The notes: generated from the letters alone by a model not told the origin. A DNA stretch of 64,000 bases from Diplonema papillatum (GCA_030068145.1 JAPJBO010000492.1:103811-167810); one strand, 5' to 3'; shown: positions 51,942 through 63,945, counted from the first letter of the stretch. Numbers and translations are program-made.

Positions 51942-54900
51942 TCACATGATGGGCACGAGCCCGTACTCGTGGTTCGGGGGGGCTTCGTCCTTGTCAGACT
52001 CCACAAGGACTTGGAAGGGTGGGAGGGCGCCAGCTCTCTGGAGGTAGAACAGGGCGTGCTCGGGATGGACGAACAGGTAGTACCAGAGGGATTCGATCGG
52101 ACCGCCTGGGTCCTTTTTGATCCGCCTCGTGATATCATGTCGCATCGCCGCCCTCAAGGGTGCCGTTATTAGGTCACGGCAGTGTACGAACAAGTGCAGC
52201 AGGGGGCTGGTAGAGCGGACCCCGCAGACCGGACACGGGAGGAAATGGGACTGCAACTCGGCCTCGCTGAAGGAGCGCCAGTCCGTGGCGTACAGCGTCA
52301 TGATCAGGCGGTGGTGCCCGGTCCTCAGCTGGCGCACTTCGCGTTCAGCCCTCGGCGTGAGATGACGGCGTCGGGGGATCGGCCGGCCATGAACAATCCG
52401 GGCAAACGGCGAGAGGTTCCCGTGGCCGTCCGCGCGCTCGAATGCTTCCTTGGCACCTGCCTCGCTGCTGTTCAGCCGCAGATACGTCCGATAGCGGCAG
52501 ACTGCACCAGCGACGGTTAGGGGGAAGGGCTCGGGGTGATCCGAGGAAGAGGCTCCGGCGGCCCGTCGGTACCCGAGAGCTGCAGCTTTGGCCAGCACGT
52601 CCGCCGCGTCGTTGCCTTCCAGCCCGCAGTGCCCGTACACGAAGTGCAAGGTGACGTCGTATCCCCTCGCCTCCATTTCCGACAGGATTGTCCAGCACTC
52701 TATCGCCAGTGGTTCGACTTGTGAATGGGGGCCGGCGCTGAGAGTTTTTAGAAACGACTGGGAGTCGCTCAGGACGAGGATGTGGAGTGGGCGGGACGTC
52801 GGGGCGAGATGTTGTCGGAGAAACACAAGGGCCGAGTAAAGGGCGACCTGTTCCGCGCGGTAGCTGTGGACGTGCTTGCCTACCGGGCATGAACGGGAAG
52901 TCGTGTGCCGATTTCCGGTGGCTGTCTTCAAGTCAGCGACGTCGCGCAGGCTGGGCGTGATCGACGGTTCGAACTCGAAGTACAAACCGGCACCGCCCCA
53001 CGCTGTTTTGTCCGCATAGCGTTTCAACCAAGGGCGATGTCGCTCGTCCCACCTGTCGGCTATCGAGGGCGGCGGCTGGGGCGGGGGGGCACCGTCGAGC
53101 ACCGAGCCGTCTATCCACGCTGAGCAGTCCGGCGGCTCGAGCCGGTTCAGCCGGCTTTCGACAATGCGCCTCTTCTCAGCAGCCGAATCGCCCTTCTTCC
53201 CCGGCAGGGTGGCGACGATCGTCACTTTGGGACTCGGCGTCCACGGGGCAAACGGGTTGAATACGAATGCCTCTCGTTTGCACTCAACCGTTCCGGCCTT
53301 CTCGCACAGGGCGTCGTAGCTGCGCCTCAGAGTCGTGTTCATGGCGAGGTCGTTCTGCCAGAGCGTGCTCCGGAGTCGCATCCTCTCACGCAGAGCGGCG
53401 ACACGGAGATTCGCTATCGCTCGGAGCGGCAGAATCCCGGATTCCTGTTGCGCCGAAAAATCCGAGGTGTTCTTTCTGCACCCGAGGAGAATGACCTGGG
53501 CGCGCCGGTGCAGCCGCTCGAGCGTCGTGACCAGGGGGGATGTGGACCGAAGGAGGTATGGGCCGTAGACCGACAGGGCGTACGTATACGTCGGCAGGAC
53601 GTACGTCAGATACAGCGTGCGCAGCGTACACGAGTTACATCCGAACGACTTTCCGGAAAGGTGACGCAGGAAGTTCATCTTCAAAGAAAACTTGTCGACG
53701 ACGCGTTGCATGTGGGGGACGAACGTGAGCTCCGAGTCTATGACCAGGCCAAGGAGCTTGGTCTTGTCGACCCAGCGTAGGGCGTCGGCTACTCGGATGG
53801 TCACCAGGCGGTTTTTGGTGGCGTCCTTGTCGCCGCCATTTTTCTCGTCGACTGAGACGATCAGCTTGCCGTGGTGTTGGTGCCAGGGTGAGTGCTCGTC
53901 CGGTTCCAGGAACTTCCAGGTCGACCTAGACTTCAACGCTATCACGTAGTCGTCAGGGACCAGAACATCGACCGCTGTGGCGTTGAATCTCGTCGTGACA
54001 GGATAGGGCTCAGGGGCACCCGGATCCCGGAAGAGGACGCCCTCTGTCTTCAGTTTAGACAGGTGCATCTTGGCTTTGAACGTCCACTCCTCGACCACAT
54101 CCACAACCTCCTGCGTGTACTTCTCAAGTTGAAAGTGGGACGGGGATGAGACGACGACGCCATCATCGTCGGCAAAGAGCGAGAAGTTGATCCAGGATCG
54201 ACTCTCAGAATCAGCAACGATACGCTTGTTGAGAGCCTCAAGCGAGGTGCCGAGGTCGTCAATGTGGTACAGGAAGAGAACCGGCCCGAGGACGGTTCCC
54301 TGGGGTACGCCGTGCTTCAGGTGGAACTTTTCGCCGGTAGCACCATCGACTTTGAAAGCCGCCTTCCTGTTTCGCAAAAAGGACTCGAGCCACACAAGGA
54401 ACTTAGGAGGGACACCCTTACTCTGCATTGCGTCGAGCAGGAGTGCGTGGTCGACGGTGTCGAAGGCGTTTGCCAGATCGAACGAGAGAAGGCAGACACG
54501 TCGGAAGGTCGGTCCGGCGCAGTCAATCGTTGTCACGATGGAGTAGAGCTGCTCCTCGGTTCCGCGTTGTCTACGGAAGCCGCCCTGCCGAGTACAGAAA
54601 GGTAGGACCTGCGTTACACTGTCGTTCTCCGTCAGAAAGACCAGCCGGTTCTTGACAATCACCTCCATCAGCTTAGAGGTAACGCTCGTCAGAGAGATCG
54701 GGCGGTAACCCTCGGGTAGGGAGTGGTCCCTGCCTGGCTTCGCGGCGGGAATGACATGGGCATCACGCCAGGAGTCCGGGACGAACCCCTCATCCCAAGA
54801 AATGTTGAGGAGCTCGAGGACCAGACGCTTGGCTCCTCCGTCCAGCCTCGACAGGAACTCAGAACAGATGCCGTCCGGGTCAAGGGACGTCTTCGGGTCG

Positions 54901-55585
54901 AGGTCCTTCAGGGCACGATCGAGCTCATCCTCGGATATAGGCCCGCAGCCAATGTCGTCGTCGGATGGGCGCTTTTTCGGGGCCCATCGGTGGGAGGGGA
55001 CTGCGCTAGCGCCCCCACATACGGCCTCGAGGTGCCGACCGAAGAGCTCGGCTTTGCCTTTGGCGTCGACACAGAAAGCCTTGCCGTTCCACAGCGGGGG
55101 AATGGATTGGTGCTGCCCTCCCCTGCCGTCTAGCATCCGCACCTGGCGGAAAAGGAGAGCTACACCAGTGCATCGGTTGATCCGGACGGCAATCTTATCC
55201 CAGTGGCTGGTCTTAGCCCGCGTGGCAGCCTCGCTGAATTGGGACAACTTTTCGAGATGTGCGCAGATCTTGTCCGGAGAGTCGGGTTCTGCCTGCAACT
55301 CAGCAAACGCGGTGGCTTTTTCGCGTTCCAGGATAGTGAGCTCCGGGGTCCACCAGGCTTTGTACGCGCGGCGACCCTGGGTGTGTTTAGGCACAAAATC
55401 GTGAATGGCCCGGCGGAAACAGGAAGCGATGCGTTTGGCGAACTGGGTGTTGGTCGCCGGTCTGTTGGCGAGAAGGGCTGCGCTCTCAGCCTCTAACCGG
55501 ATCATCATCTCTTCCCAGTCTGCTCGTTTCCAGGAAAACCATTTGGGCCGAGGGGCACGAGGCTGCCTGTACCCCCTCGGAACTT
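51942..55585 (-). pseudogene. LINE B ORF2, 5'-truncated but otherwise open
   Basis: Open from the truncation point to the same stop as copy A; the first ATG left is at 55508 (1188 codons). RT (FADD at 445-448 of that count), RNase H (D800, E886, D915, D970) and the zinc cluster are complete. The endonuclease, the start and ORF1 are missing, so it should not move by itself. Confidence 0.9.
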
Positions 55586-55717
55586 AAAAAAAAAAAAAAT
55601 CTTTTTCTTTTTTTTTTGCATGAGGCACCACTTTCTTTTGGCGGCTCCGGAGAGCCGCGTTCCAGTTTTCGGGCAGGCTTTACGGGCCTCTTCGGGCCGG
55701 AAGGCATGCCAGACAGA
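55586..55717. other. Junction sequence upstream of LINE B
   Basis: Starts with runs of A and T at the truncation point, then about 100 bp of unique sequence (GGCTCCGGAGAGCC), then the 41-bp satellite. Confidence 0.6.
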
Positions 55718-55796
55718 TTACATCAATGTAATGGCCCAAATCTGACGGAAAACCACTGTTACATCAATGTAATGGCCCAAATCTGACGGAAAACCC
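55718..55796 (+). repeat. 41-bp satellite, two units
   Basis: Plus orientation, between copies B and C. Confidence 0.95.
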
Positions 55797-56650
55797 GCGC
55801 TCCATGGCATCGACGGGCGGCGGCTTCGCATGGAGGCGGCTCTTCGCGTCGAGGTCGGCGTCCATCGTCAGCCTGGACAGCGCTGCAGCGGGGGCGTCAC
55901 ATCCGACGAAGAGGTGGAGTAGCGGGGCCAACGACCGGGTGCCGCAAATAGGGCACGGGAGAAACGCCTGTCTGCGATCCGCCCTCGAGAGGTCGCGCCA
56001 CTCGGTGGCGTACATGGTCATCACCAGGTGGTGGTGGCCAGTGCGGAGCTGCCGCACCTCTCTTTCCGCCCGTGGTGCCAAGTGCTTGGGGCGGGGGATG
56101 CGGCGGCCAGAGACCAACCTGGCGAACGACGACGGGTTCCTGAGGAGGGTGGCCCTGTCCAAGGCGTCTCGTGCTCCAGCTTCACTGCTCTCCAGCCAGA
56201 GGACGGAACGATAGCGGCTGTTAGCGGCCGTGGCGCAGAGGCGTGCCGAGAGCGGAGGGGGTAGGTTCTTGGCCGCGGCGTCGGTGGCCGCCCGCATGAA
56301 CGCGAGTGCACCACGTTTTGCGGTCTTGTCCGCCCTCTCGTTGCCTTCGAGGCCGCAGTGGCCGAAGACGAACTGTAGCGTCACGGTGTAGCCCAGCGAC
56401 TCCAACTCGGCCAGGTGCAGCCAGATCGCGATTGGGTACGGCTGCGTCTGGCAATGGGGGCCGTGGCTCAGCGTCATCAGGAGTGACTGAGAGTCACTGA
56501 GGACGAGGATGTTGAGCGGCGTCGGGGTTGGCGGGAGGAGGCGCAGGAGGAACTTCAGGCAGCTGTAGAGCGCGAACTCCTCGGCGCGGTAGCTGTGCGG
56601 GTGTTTGCCGGCGGGCAAAGAGGCATCGAACGTGCGTCGGTCGCCGAAAA
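55797..56650 (-). pseudogene. LINE copy C: RNase H and C-terminal fragment
   Basis: Encodes HSYRAEEFALYS, LSDSQSLLMTLS, HCGLEGNERAD and CPICGTRSLAPLLHLFVGC. The order matches ORF2 from just before the RNase H glutamate to the end, but it is clearly diverged from copies A, B and D. Both ends are cut: the right by an A/T homopolymer (56640-56667), the left by satellite. Confidence 0.88.
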
Positions 56651-57360
56651 ATTTTTTTTTTTTTTTGTGCTCGCCTGTTGTAGGTCCCCTCCTTCCCACC
56701 GGCATCCGCTTTACAGGGCGGTGTTCTCTGAGCTTGTTGGACTAGGAGTTGCTTCCGGGAGTCCATCCCCAGACGCCTAGCTTTGGTACCGTGTTGTTTT
56801 TCTTCCGGAGTGGGGATCGAACCGAAAAATTCTGTTCTGTTCTGTCTGGCGGAACTTTTACTGCAGCCTAGGCGAGGCTAGACGGCCTAATCCTGCAGGT
56901 AGTACAGGGGTTCATTGTACCCGCTGTTTACTCCGTTGTTTGTTTGGTCCTACCTCCAAGGAATCGAAGCTAGGGCTTGCTTCCGGGAGCTTATCCCCGA
57001 ACGCCTGGAAAGTCTCTCTGGTGGGACTCGAACCGTCGTTGTTCACCTCATAGAGGCAAAAAATTTTTTTTTGGAGCGCGGGACACTGTACAAGCCATGT
57101 TGGTACAGCGGGGCTACCGGTATCCGGTTGCTTCCGGAGCGGGAGCCCAAAAAAATGCTTCTTCAGCACACAGTGAACGCCAGTCTCACTGCGACCTGGG
57201 CTGGCCTGCTAGCGAGCAGGTCCGACCAGGTAAAAAAACCCGCGATGCAGTGACACTACCCCCTGCAACAGGGTGGACCGCTTCGTCCGGTCGCGCCCCA
57301 CCAGATGCAATGACTATTCTTGCCACCCCTTGGGGCGTTTGTTTGTTTTCTGTCATCGGT
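56651..57360. other. Spacer with short duplications and tRNA-like pieces
   Basis: A phrase like GCTTCCGGGAGYYYATCCCC followed by RRACGCCT recurs at 56750-56790 and 56966-57005. B-box-like motifs GGTTCGATCCCC (minus, about 56815) and GGTTCGAGTCCC (minus, about 57030) are present without full tRNA folds. A/T homopolymers at 57058-57073. No gene. Confidence 0.5.
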
Positions 57361-59363
57361 TATGCCCATTACATCGATGTAACAGTGGTTTTCCGTCAAA
57401 TTTGGGCCATTACATTGATGTAACAGTGGTTTTCCGTCAAATTCTGCCCATTACATCGATGTAACAGTGGTTTTCGGTCAAATTTGGCCCATTACATTGA
57501 TGTAACAGTGGTTTTCGGTCAGATTTGGGCCATTACATTGATGTAACAGTGGTTTTCGGTCAAATTCTGCCCATTACATCGATGTAACAGTGGTTTTCCG
57601 TCAAATTCTGGCCCATTACATCGATGTAACAGTGGTTTTCGGTCAAATTTGGGCCATTACATTGATGTAACAGTGGTTTTCGGTCAAATTTGGGCCATTA
57701 CATTGATGTAACAGTGGTTTTCCGTCAAATTCTGCCCATTACATTGATGTAACAGTGGTTTTCCGTCAGATTCTGCCCATTACATCGATGTAACAGTGGT
57801 TTTCGGTCAAATTTGGCCCATTACATCGATGTAACAGTGGTTTTCCGTCAAATTTGGGCCATTACATTGATGTAACAGTGGTTTTCGGTCAAATTTGGGC
57901 CATTACATTGATGTAACAGTGGTTTTCCGTCAAATTTGGCCCATTACATTGATGTAACAGTGGTTTTCCGTCAAATTTGGCCCATTACATCGATGTAACA
58001 GTGATTTTCCGTCAAATTCTGCCCATTACATCGATGTAACAGTGGTTTTCGGTCAAATTTGGCCCATTACATTGATGTAACAGTGGTTTTCGGTCAGATT
58101 TGGGCCATTACATTGATGTAACAGTGGTTTTCCGTCAAATTCTGCCCATTACATCGATGTAACAGTGGTTTTCGGTCAGATTTGGGCCATTACATTGATG
58201 TAACAGTGGTTTTCCGTCAAATTCTGCCCATTACATCGATGTAACAGTGATTTTCCGTCAAATTCTGCCCATTACATCGATGTAACAGTGGTTTTCGGTC
58301 AAATTTGGGCCATTACATTGATGTAACAGTGGTTTTCGGTCAAATTTGGGCCATTACATTGATGTAACAGTGGTTTTCCGTCAAATTTGGCCCATTACAT
58401 TGATGTAACAGTGGTTTTCGGTCAGATTTGGGCCATTACATCGATGTAACAGTGGTTTTCCGTCAAATTTGGGCCATTACATTGATGTAACAGTGGTTTT
58501 CCGTCAAATTCTGCCCATTACATCGATGTAACAGTGGTTTTCGGTCAAATTTGGCCCATTACATTGATGTAACAGTGGTTTTCGGTCAGATTTGGGCCAT
58601 TACATTGATGTAACAGTGGTTTTCCGTCAAATTCTGCCCATTACATCGATGTAACAGTGATTTTCCGTCAAATTCTGCCCATTACATCGATGTAACAGTG
58701 GTTTTCGGTCAAATTTGGCCCATTACATTGATGTAACAGTGGTTTTCGGTCAGATTTGGCCATTACATTGATGTAACAGTGGTTTTCCGTCAAATTCTGC
58801 CCATTACATCGATGTAACAGTGGTTTTCCGTCAAATTCTGCCCATTACATCGATGTAACAGTGGTTTTCCGTCAGATTTGGGCCATTACATTGATGTTAC
58901 AGTGGTTTTCCGTCAGATTTGGCCCATTACATTGATGTAACAGTGGTTTTCCGTCAGATTTGGGCCATTACATTGATGTAACAGTGGTTTTCCGTCAGAT
59001 TTGGCCCATTACATTGATGTAACAGTGGTTTTCCGTCAGATTTGGGCCATTACATTGATGTAACAGTGGTTTTCCGTCAGATTTGGCCCATTACATCGAT
59101 GTAACAGTGGTTTTCCGTCAGATTTGGGCCATTACATTGATGTAACAGTGGTTTTCGGTCAAATTCGGCCCATTACATTGATGTAACAGTGGTTTTCCGT
59201 CAAATTCTGCCCGTTACATCGATGTAACAGTGGTTTTCGGTCAGATTTGGGCCATTACATTGATGTAACAGTGGGTTTCTGTGAAATTCGGCCCATTACA
59301 GTGATGTAACAGTGGTTTTCCGCCAGATTTGGCCCATTACATTGATGTAGCAGTGGGTTTCCG
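57361..59363 (-). repeat. 41-bp satellite array, right, inverted
   Basis: About 49 units, the reverse complement of arrays 1-3. It forms the right subterminal array of the 23.9-kb element. Confidence 0.95.
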
Positions 59364-59612
59364 TCGGAAAATCTTCATGCAGTTTTGGGGAAAAAATATT
59401 CCCACCAGAGGGGGGGGGGGGGGACCCACCCACCAAAATTTTGGCGAAAGTAGTGGGCAGTTGGCCCGCCCGGGTAATAATCCGGCGTCCCTAATAGAAT
59501 GGGCAAAAAAAGTTTCAAACGTCATATTTAGGACTTCACCTCGGATCGCAGAGAAAATGGACGAATGATGAACCCAAAATGAAAAGGTTGTCAATTCCTG
59601 GTGAAAACACTA

Positions 59613-59697
59613 AGGGCGCGCCAATCGCGCCAAACGCGCCAAACGCGCCAGAAAACAGGGTTTTCTGGCGCGGCCTGGCGCGGCTGGCGCAGGAGCC
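59613..59697 (-). repeat. GGCGCG array, right
   Basis: GCGCCAAACGCGCC-type repeats inside the right end of the 30.5-kb element, inverted relative to 29216-29309. Confidence 0.85.
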
Positions 59698-59757
59698 ACA
59701 CTGGGAATAGTGACATTTCCGTTGAAAATGCTCAGTCAGCTATTTTTCTTTCAGTAT

Positions 59758-59795
59758 CACGACATGTTAAAAAAAGTTTTTTTTAACATGTCGTG
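59758..59795. repeat. Perfect hairpin with A/T centre
   Basis: CACGACATGTTAAAAAAA is followed after two bases by its reverse complement. It lies outside the 30.5-kb element and before LINE D. Confidence 0.9.
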
Positions 59796-59879
59796 TTTAA
59801 CCAACGCGCCAAGGATGGCGACGGGGAGGCACAAGGAACCACCTCACCTGTTCTCAAGAACTAACCCGAGGCAGGTATC

Positions 59880-59919
59880 CACCGATAACCGATAACCGAT
59901 AACCGATAACCGTTTTTTT
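59880..59919 (+). repeat. CCGATAA microsatellite at LINE D 5' junction
   Basis: Four CCGATAA units then a run of seven T directly precede the first LINE-homologous base. Confidence 0.85.
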
Positions 59920-62663
59920 CTCTGACGAGCGTTACCTCCAAGCTGATGGAAGTGATCGTCAAGAACCGGCTGGTTTTCCTGACGGAGAACGAGGAAGTCA
60001 CCCAGGTCCTACCTTTCTGCACTCGGCAGGGCGGCTTCCGTAAGCAGCGAGGTACTGAGGAGCAGCTTTACTCCGTCATGACCACGATCGACTGCGCGGT
60101 ACCTACCCGGCGACGCGTCTGCCTCCTCTCGTTCGACCTGGCCAACGCCTTTGACACCGTCGACCACGCCCTCCTACTCGACGCTATGCAGAGTAAGGGA
60201 GTCCCCCCTAAGTTTCTCGTGTGGCTTGAGTCCTTCTTGAGGAACAGAAGGGCGGCTTTCAAGGTCGATGGGGCCACCGGAAGCAAGTTCCACCTGAAGC
60301 ACGGCGTGCCCCAGGGTACCGTCCTCGGGCCGATACTCTTCTTGTATCACATCGACGGCCTCGGCACCTCACTGGAAGCTCTCAACAAGCGAATTGTTGA
60401 AGAGACCCAAGGGGGTTCCTGGATCACGTTCTCACTCTTCGCCGACGATGACGGCGTCGTAGTCTCTTCCCCAAGCCGCGCCCCACTTGAGAAGTACACC
60501 CAAATGGTTGTGGACGTGGTCGAGGACTGGACGATCGAAGCCAAAATGCACCTGTCAAAGCTGAAGACGGAAGCAGTCTTGTTTCGGGATCCTGGTGCCC
60601 CCGAACCTGTACCTCTGAGGACGAGATTCAACGCCACAGCCGTCGACGTCACGGTGCCCGCCGATTACGCCACGACGCTGAAGTCGAGATCGGCCTGGAA
60701 GTTCCTGGAGCCGGAGAAGGACTCGCCCTGGCACCAGCACCACGGCAAAATCATCATCTCGCTTGAAGTCGTGGAAGGCGGCCGCATGGTTACCATACGC
60801 GTCGCCGATGGGCTGCGCTGGGTAGGCAAGACCAAACTTCTTGGCCTGACCATCGACTCGGAACTCACGTTCCACCACCACATGCAGCGTGTAGTCGACA
60901 ACTTCTCTCTGAAGATGAACTTCCTGCGGCACCTTTCCGGGAAATCGTTCGGTTGCAACACGTGCACGCTGCGCACTCTGTACCTGACGTACGTCCTACC
61001 GACATACACGTACGCCCTGTCGGTCTACGGCCCGTACCTCCTTCGTTCCACATCTCCCCTGGTGGCAACACTTGAGCGGCTGCACAACCGTGCCCTTATT
61101 CTCCTCCTCGGATGCAGGAAGAACACCTCCGAATTCTCAGCGCAACAAGAATCCGGGATCTTGCCGCTCCGTGCGATAGCAAGGCTCCGTATCGCCGCTT
61201 TGCGAGAGAGAATGCGGCGCCGCGGCACGCTCTGGCGAAAGGAGCTCGCCATGCACTCGACGATGAGGCGAGACTACGTTGACTTGTGCGAAAAGGCCGA
61301 TACGGACGGGTGCAAGCGCGAGGAATTTGTTTTCAACCCGTTTGCCCCCTGGACGCCCAGCCCTAGGGTGTCTATAGTCGCCACCCTGCCAGGGAAGAAG
61401 GGCGACTCGCCTGCGGCCAAGAAGCGTATCGTCGTAGCCCGGCTGAATGAGCTTGACCCGACGGACTGCTCAGCCTGGGTGGACGGCTCGGTGCTCAAAG
61501 GTGAACCGCCGCCCCAGCCGCCGCCCTCGATAGCCGACAATTGGGACGAACGTCATCTCCCGTGGCTGAAGCGCTACAACGATAAGACGACATGGGGCGG
61601 GGCCGGACTGTACTTCGTGTTCGAGCCGTCTATCACCGACAGCCTGCGCAACGTCGCTGGTATGAAGCTCACCGCCGCCGGGGATCGGCGCACGACAACC
61701 CGGTCGTTCCCGGTCGGGAAATACGCGCACAGCTACCGCGCGGAGCAGGTAGCCCTGTACTCGGCCCTGGTGTTCTACAGTCAGCATCTCGCGCCGACGA
61801 CTCGCCCGCTCCACATCCTCATCCTGAGCGACTCCCAATCGTTTCTCAAAACGTTGAGTGCCGGCCCGCATGCCCAAGTCGAGCCTCTCGCCATAGAGTG
61901 CTGGAAGATCCTGTCGGATCTGGAAGCAAGGGGTTATCTAGCCACCTTGCAGTTCGTCTACGGGCACTGCGGGCTTGAAGGCAACGACGTGGCGGACAAC
62001 CTCGCAAAAACTGCGGCCCTCGCACACCGTCAGGCTGCGGAAGACTCTTCCGCGATTCACCCTGAGCCCTACCCGCTGACCGTCGCTGATGCAATCTGCC
62101 GCTATCGACGGTACCTACGACTGGATAGCAGCGAATTAGGTGCCAAGGGTGCGTTCGAGCGTGCAGACGAGCACGGGAACATCTCGCCGTTCGCCCGTAT
62201 TGTTCACGGGCGGCCGATACCTCGACGCCGTCACCTCACGGCGCGGGCGGAGCGAGAGATTCGCCAGCTGAGGACCGGACACCACCGCCTGATCATGACG
62301 CTTTATTCTGCGTCGTACGTATCCCTCGGTTCGGATGAGCGGCGGTGGCACTTCCTTCCGTGCCCGATCTGCGGGGCTCGCTCGCCCAGCCCCCTGCTGC
62401 ACTTATTCGTGCACTGCCGAGCCTTCGTTACAGCTCCCCTCAGGACCACGCTGCGGCTTGAGGTAACAAGGCGGATAAAGAAGGACCCAGGCGGACCCAT
62501 CGACTCCCTCTGGTACTTCTTATTCGTCCACCCCGAGCTCGCCCTTTTTTACTTACAGAGAGCTGGCGCCCTTCCACCCTTCCAAGTCCTTGTGGCGTCC
62601 AGCCCTGACGATACCCCGGACACGACCGAAGAACACGAGTACGGGCTTGTGCCCATACTGTAG
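59920..62663 (+). pseudogene. LINE D ORF2, 5'-truncated, open frame
   Basis: 905 codons from the ATG at 59946, with homology starting 26 nt earlier. Present: RT core (LSFDLANAFDTVDH, GVPQGTVLGP, FADD), full RNase H (WVDGS, AEQVALY, LSDSQSF, HCGLEGNDVAD) and zinc cluster CPICGARSPSPLLHLFVHC. The endonuclease and ORF1 are absent. The frame is unbroken despite many differences from copy A, most of them conservative, so the lineage was under selection until recently. Confidence 0.88.
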
Positions 62664-63945
62664 AGGCAAACCCGCGTGCTCTCCCGCTAACGGCGGTCGC
62701 AGTGTTCGCGGAACGCGGTACGCCGACGGCGCGACGCATGCTCGAAGCTGCGCCGCTGGAGATCCGCGTCCGCTCCGCGCACGCACAAGTTGGTTGGAGT
62801 TGGCTGTGCATTCGTCTCCTTTTTTTTTTTTGTTCTTTTGTATGCGTTGGCAAACCGCAGCCCCACATCAGGACAACAGTGAGTGCAGAACAAACTGTCA
62901 CAACCACGCAGCCGCCAGCAGGGAGGCACCACACGGAACCCGGCTGAGTGACAGGAAGGGGAGAAGAAGGGTAAACCGCGGCACGGTACTGCACGGGGAC
63001 GCGCCTCGCATACAACGGACTCTCTTTCCCCCCCGCCCCTTCAATTACAAGTTGAAACGTGTGACCGCCTTCATATTGGCAAACGTTGGCAATACCACAG
63101 TAGTGGTATAGCCCAAGAAACAGCCCCGGCTGCGCCAGGCACAGAGGCCAGAGGGAAAAAAGGGCAACCGTCTCGCGCAACAGCGCAGGCCGACACGCCC
63201 GCACAGCTGCTAACAGGGAAGCAACAGGAAAGCACCACACGGAACCCGGCTGGAAGGCCCCAAAGGGGAGTTGTCGGTGCTTTACCAAAGCTGCCCTTGG
63301 TCAAACGCCGCCCAGGCCACCCAAACAACCAACTATTCTGTACCAGCCGGAGCGGCTCGGTGGAGCATCACTGGATGCAGGACTGCAAGTCGCTGGCTCC
63401 CGACCAACGGAACGCAATCACCAACGCCACGGCAACGATCGACAACCGTACCCGCCACACAACGGGGAAGCTCGACCGCAAACAGCGCGGCACATAACAC
63501 TCATTCCACGAAAACGTGTCACAGATTTTTGCTTCCTCATATCCGACATGTACAGGTCAAATATTGAGCAAATTCGGTTTTCGGGCTGCACCGGCAAGTC
63601 GTAGCGCAGGCGAACCCGAGCGACGTTACCGTCACCGTGGGGGCAAAAGGCCCGGCCGAGAGGCCGACGGCACAAACGCAGCCCAGGCGCACAACGGTCC
63701 TCGGGGACATGCCACGCTAGCGAAACACTTCTTTCTTTCTTTCTTTCTTTATTTCTTTACTTATTTCCGTCTTCTTTCTTATTTCCCTCGTCGACCCCCC
63801 CCTTCCTATCCCCTAACCTGTGGACCTGTCACTCGTGCGCGTGTCTCTTGGCGCAAACGGGCTAGTAACGCCTGACCGTTCCGGATGCTGCTCTTCTGAG
63901 CGGCTGAAGGAACGGTGCTTGTTCTTCATTCATCATTCATTTTTT
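62664..63945 (+). other. LINE D 3' region
   Basis: No clear gene. The phrase CACCACACGGAACCCGGCTG occurs twice (about 62927 and 63233). A segment near 63690-63725 matches the conserved GGTCCTCGxGGxCATGCCA part of the A/B 3' repeats, and 63800-63945 matches the common 3' end. Confidence 0.7.

Larger units (their letters stand above)
50395..55585 (-). mobile_element. LINE copy B, 5'-truncated
   Basis: Same as copy A from 46009 to its tail, truncated at 55585. At the break the sequence turns into A/T homopolymers (55586-55618). Tail of ATTC repeats at 50395-50414. Coding differences from A are a handful of substitutions. Confidence 0.92.
35614..59491. mobile_element. 23.9-kb element with TAA target duplication
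   Basis: The first 37 bases (GGGACGCCGGATTATTACCC...) are repeated perfectly in inverse at the right end (59455-59491). Weaker matches then continue for about 60 bp. TAA flanks both sides (35611-35613; 59492-59494); removing the element joins a normal unit of the 30-bp satellite. A 3-bp TAA duplication is what PIF/Harbinger elements make. Subterminal 41-bp satellite arrays are inverted left against right. No Harbinger-type transposase is visible; the interior is satellites, one nested element and three LINE copies. Confidence 0.8.
29209..59703. mobile_element. 30.5-kb outer element, hAT-like termini
   Basis: Left end CAGTGTGGCTCCTG at 29209; the right end is its complement, finishing at 59703. 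The heptamer GGAATAG lies directly outside both ends (29202-29208 and 59704-59710), as a target duplication would. Arrays of TTGGCGCG-type repeats sit just inside each end in inverted orientation. The original contents are mostly hidden by later insertions; no transposase of its own was found. Confidence 0.7.
59920..63945 (+). mobile_element. LINE copy D, 5'-truncated, diverged subfamily
   Basis: Begins inside the RT (SLTSVTSKLMEV) and runs to a tail of CATTCATCATTCATTTTTT. ORF2 is similar to A/B but diverged throughout, with a shorter loop before the IRVAD motif. The 3' region ends with the same terminal sequence as A and B (CTGTGGACCTGTCACTCGTG...). Confidence 0.88.
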
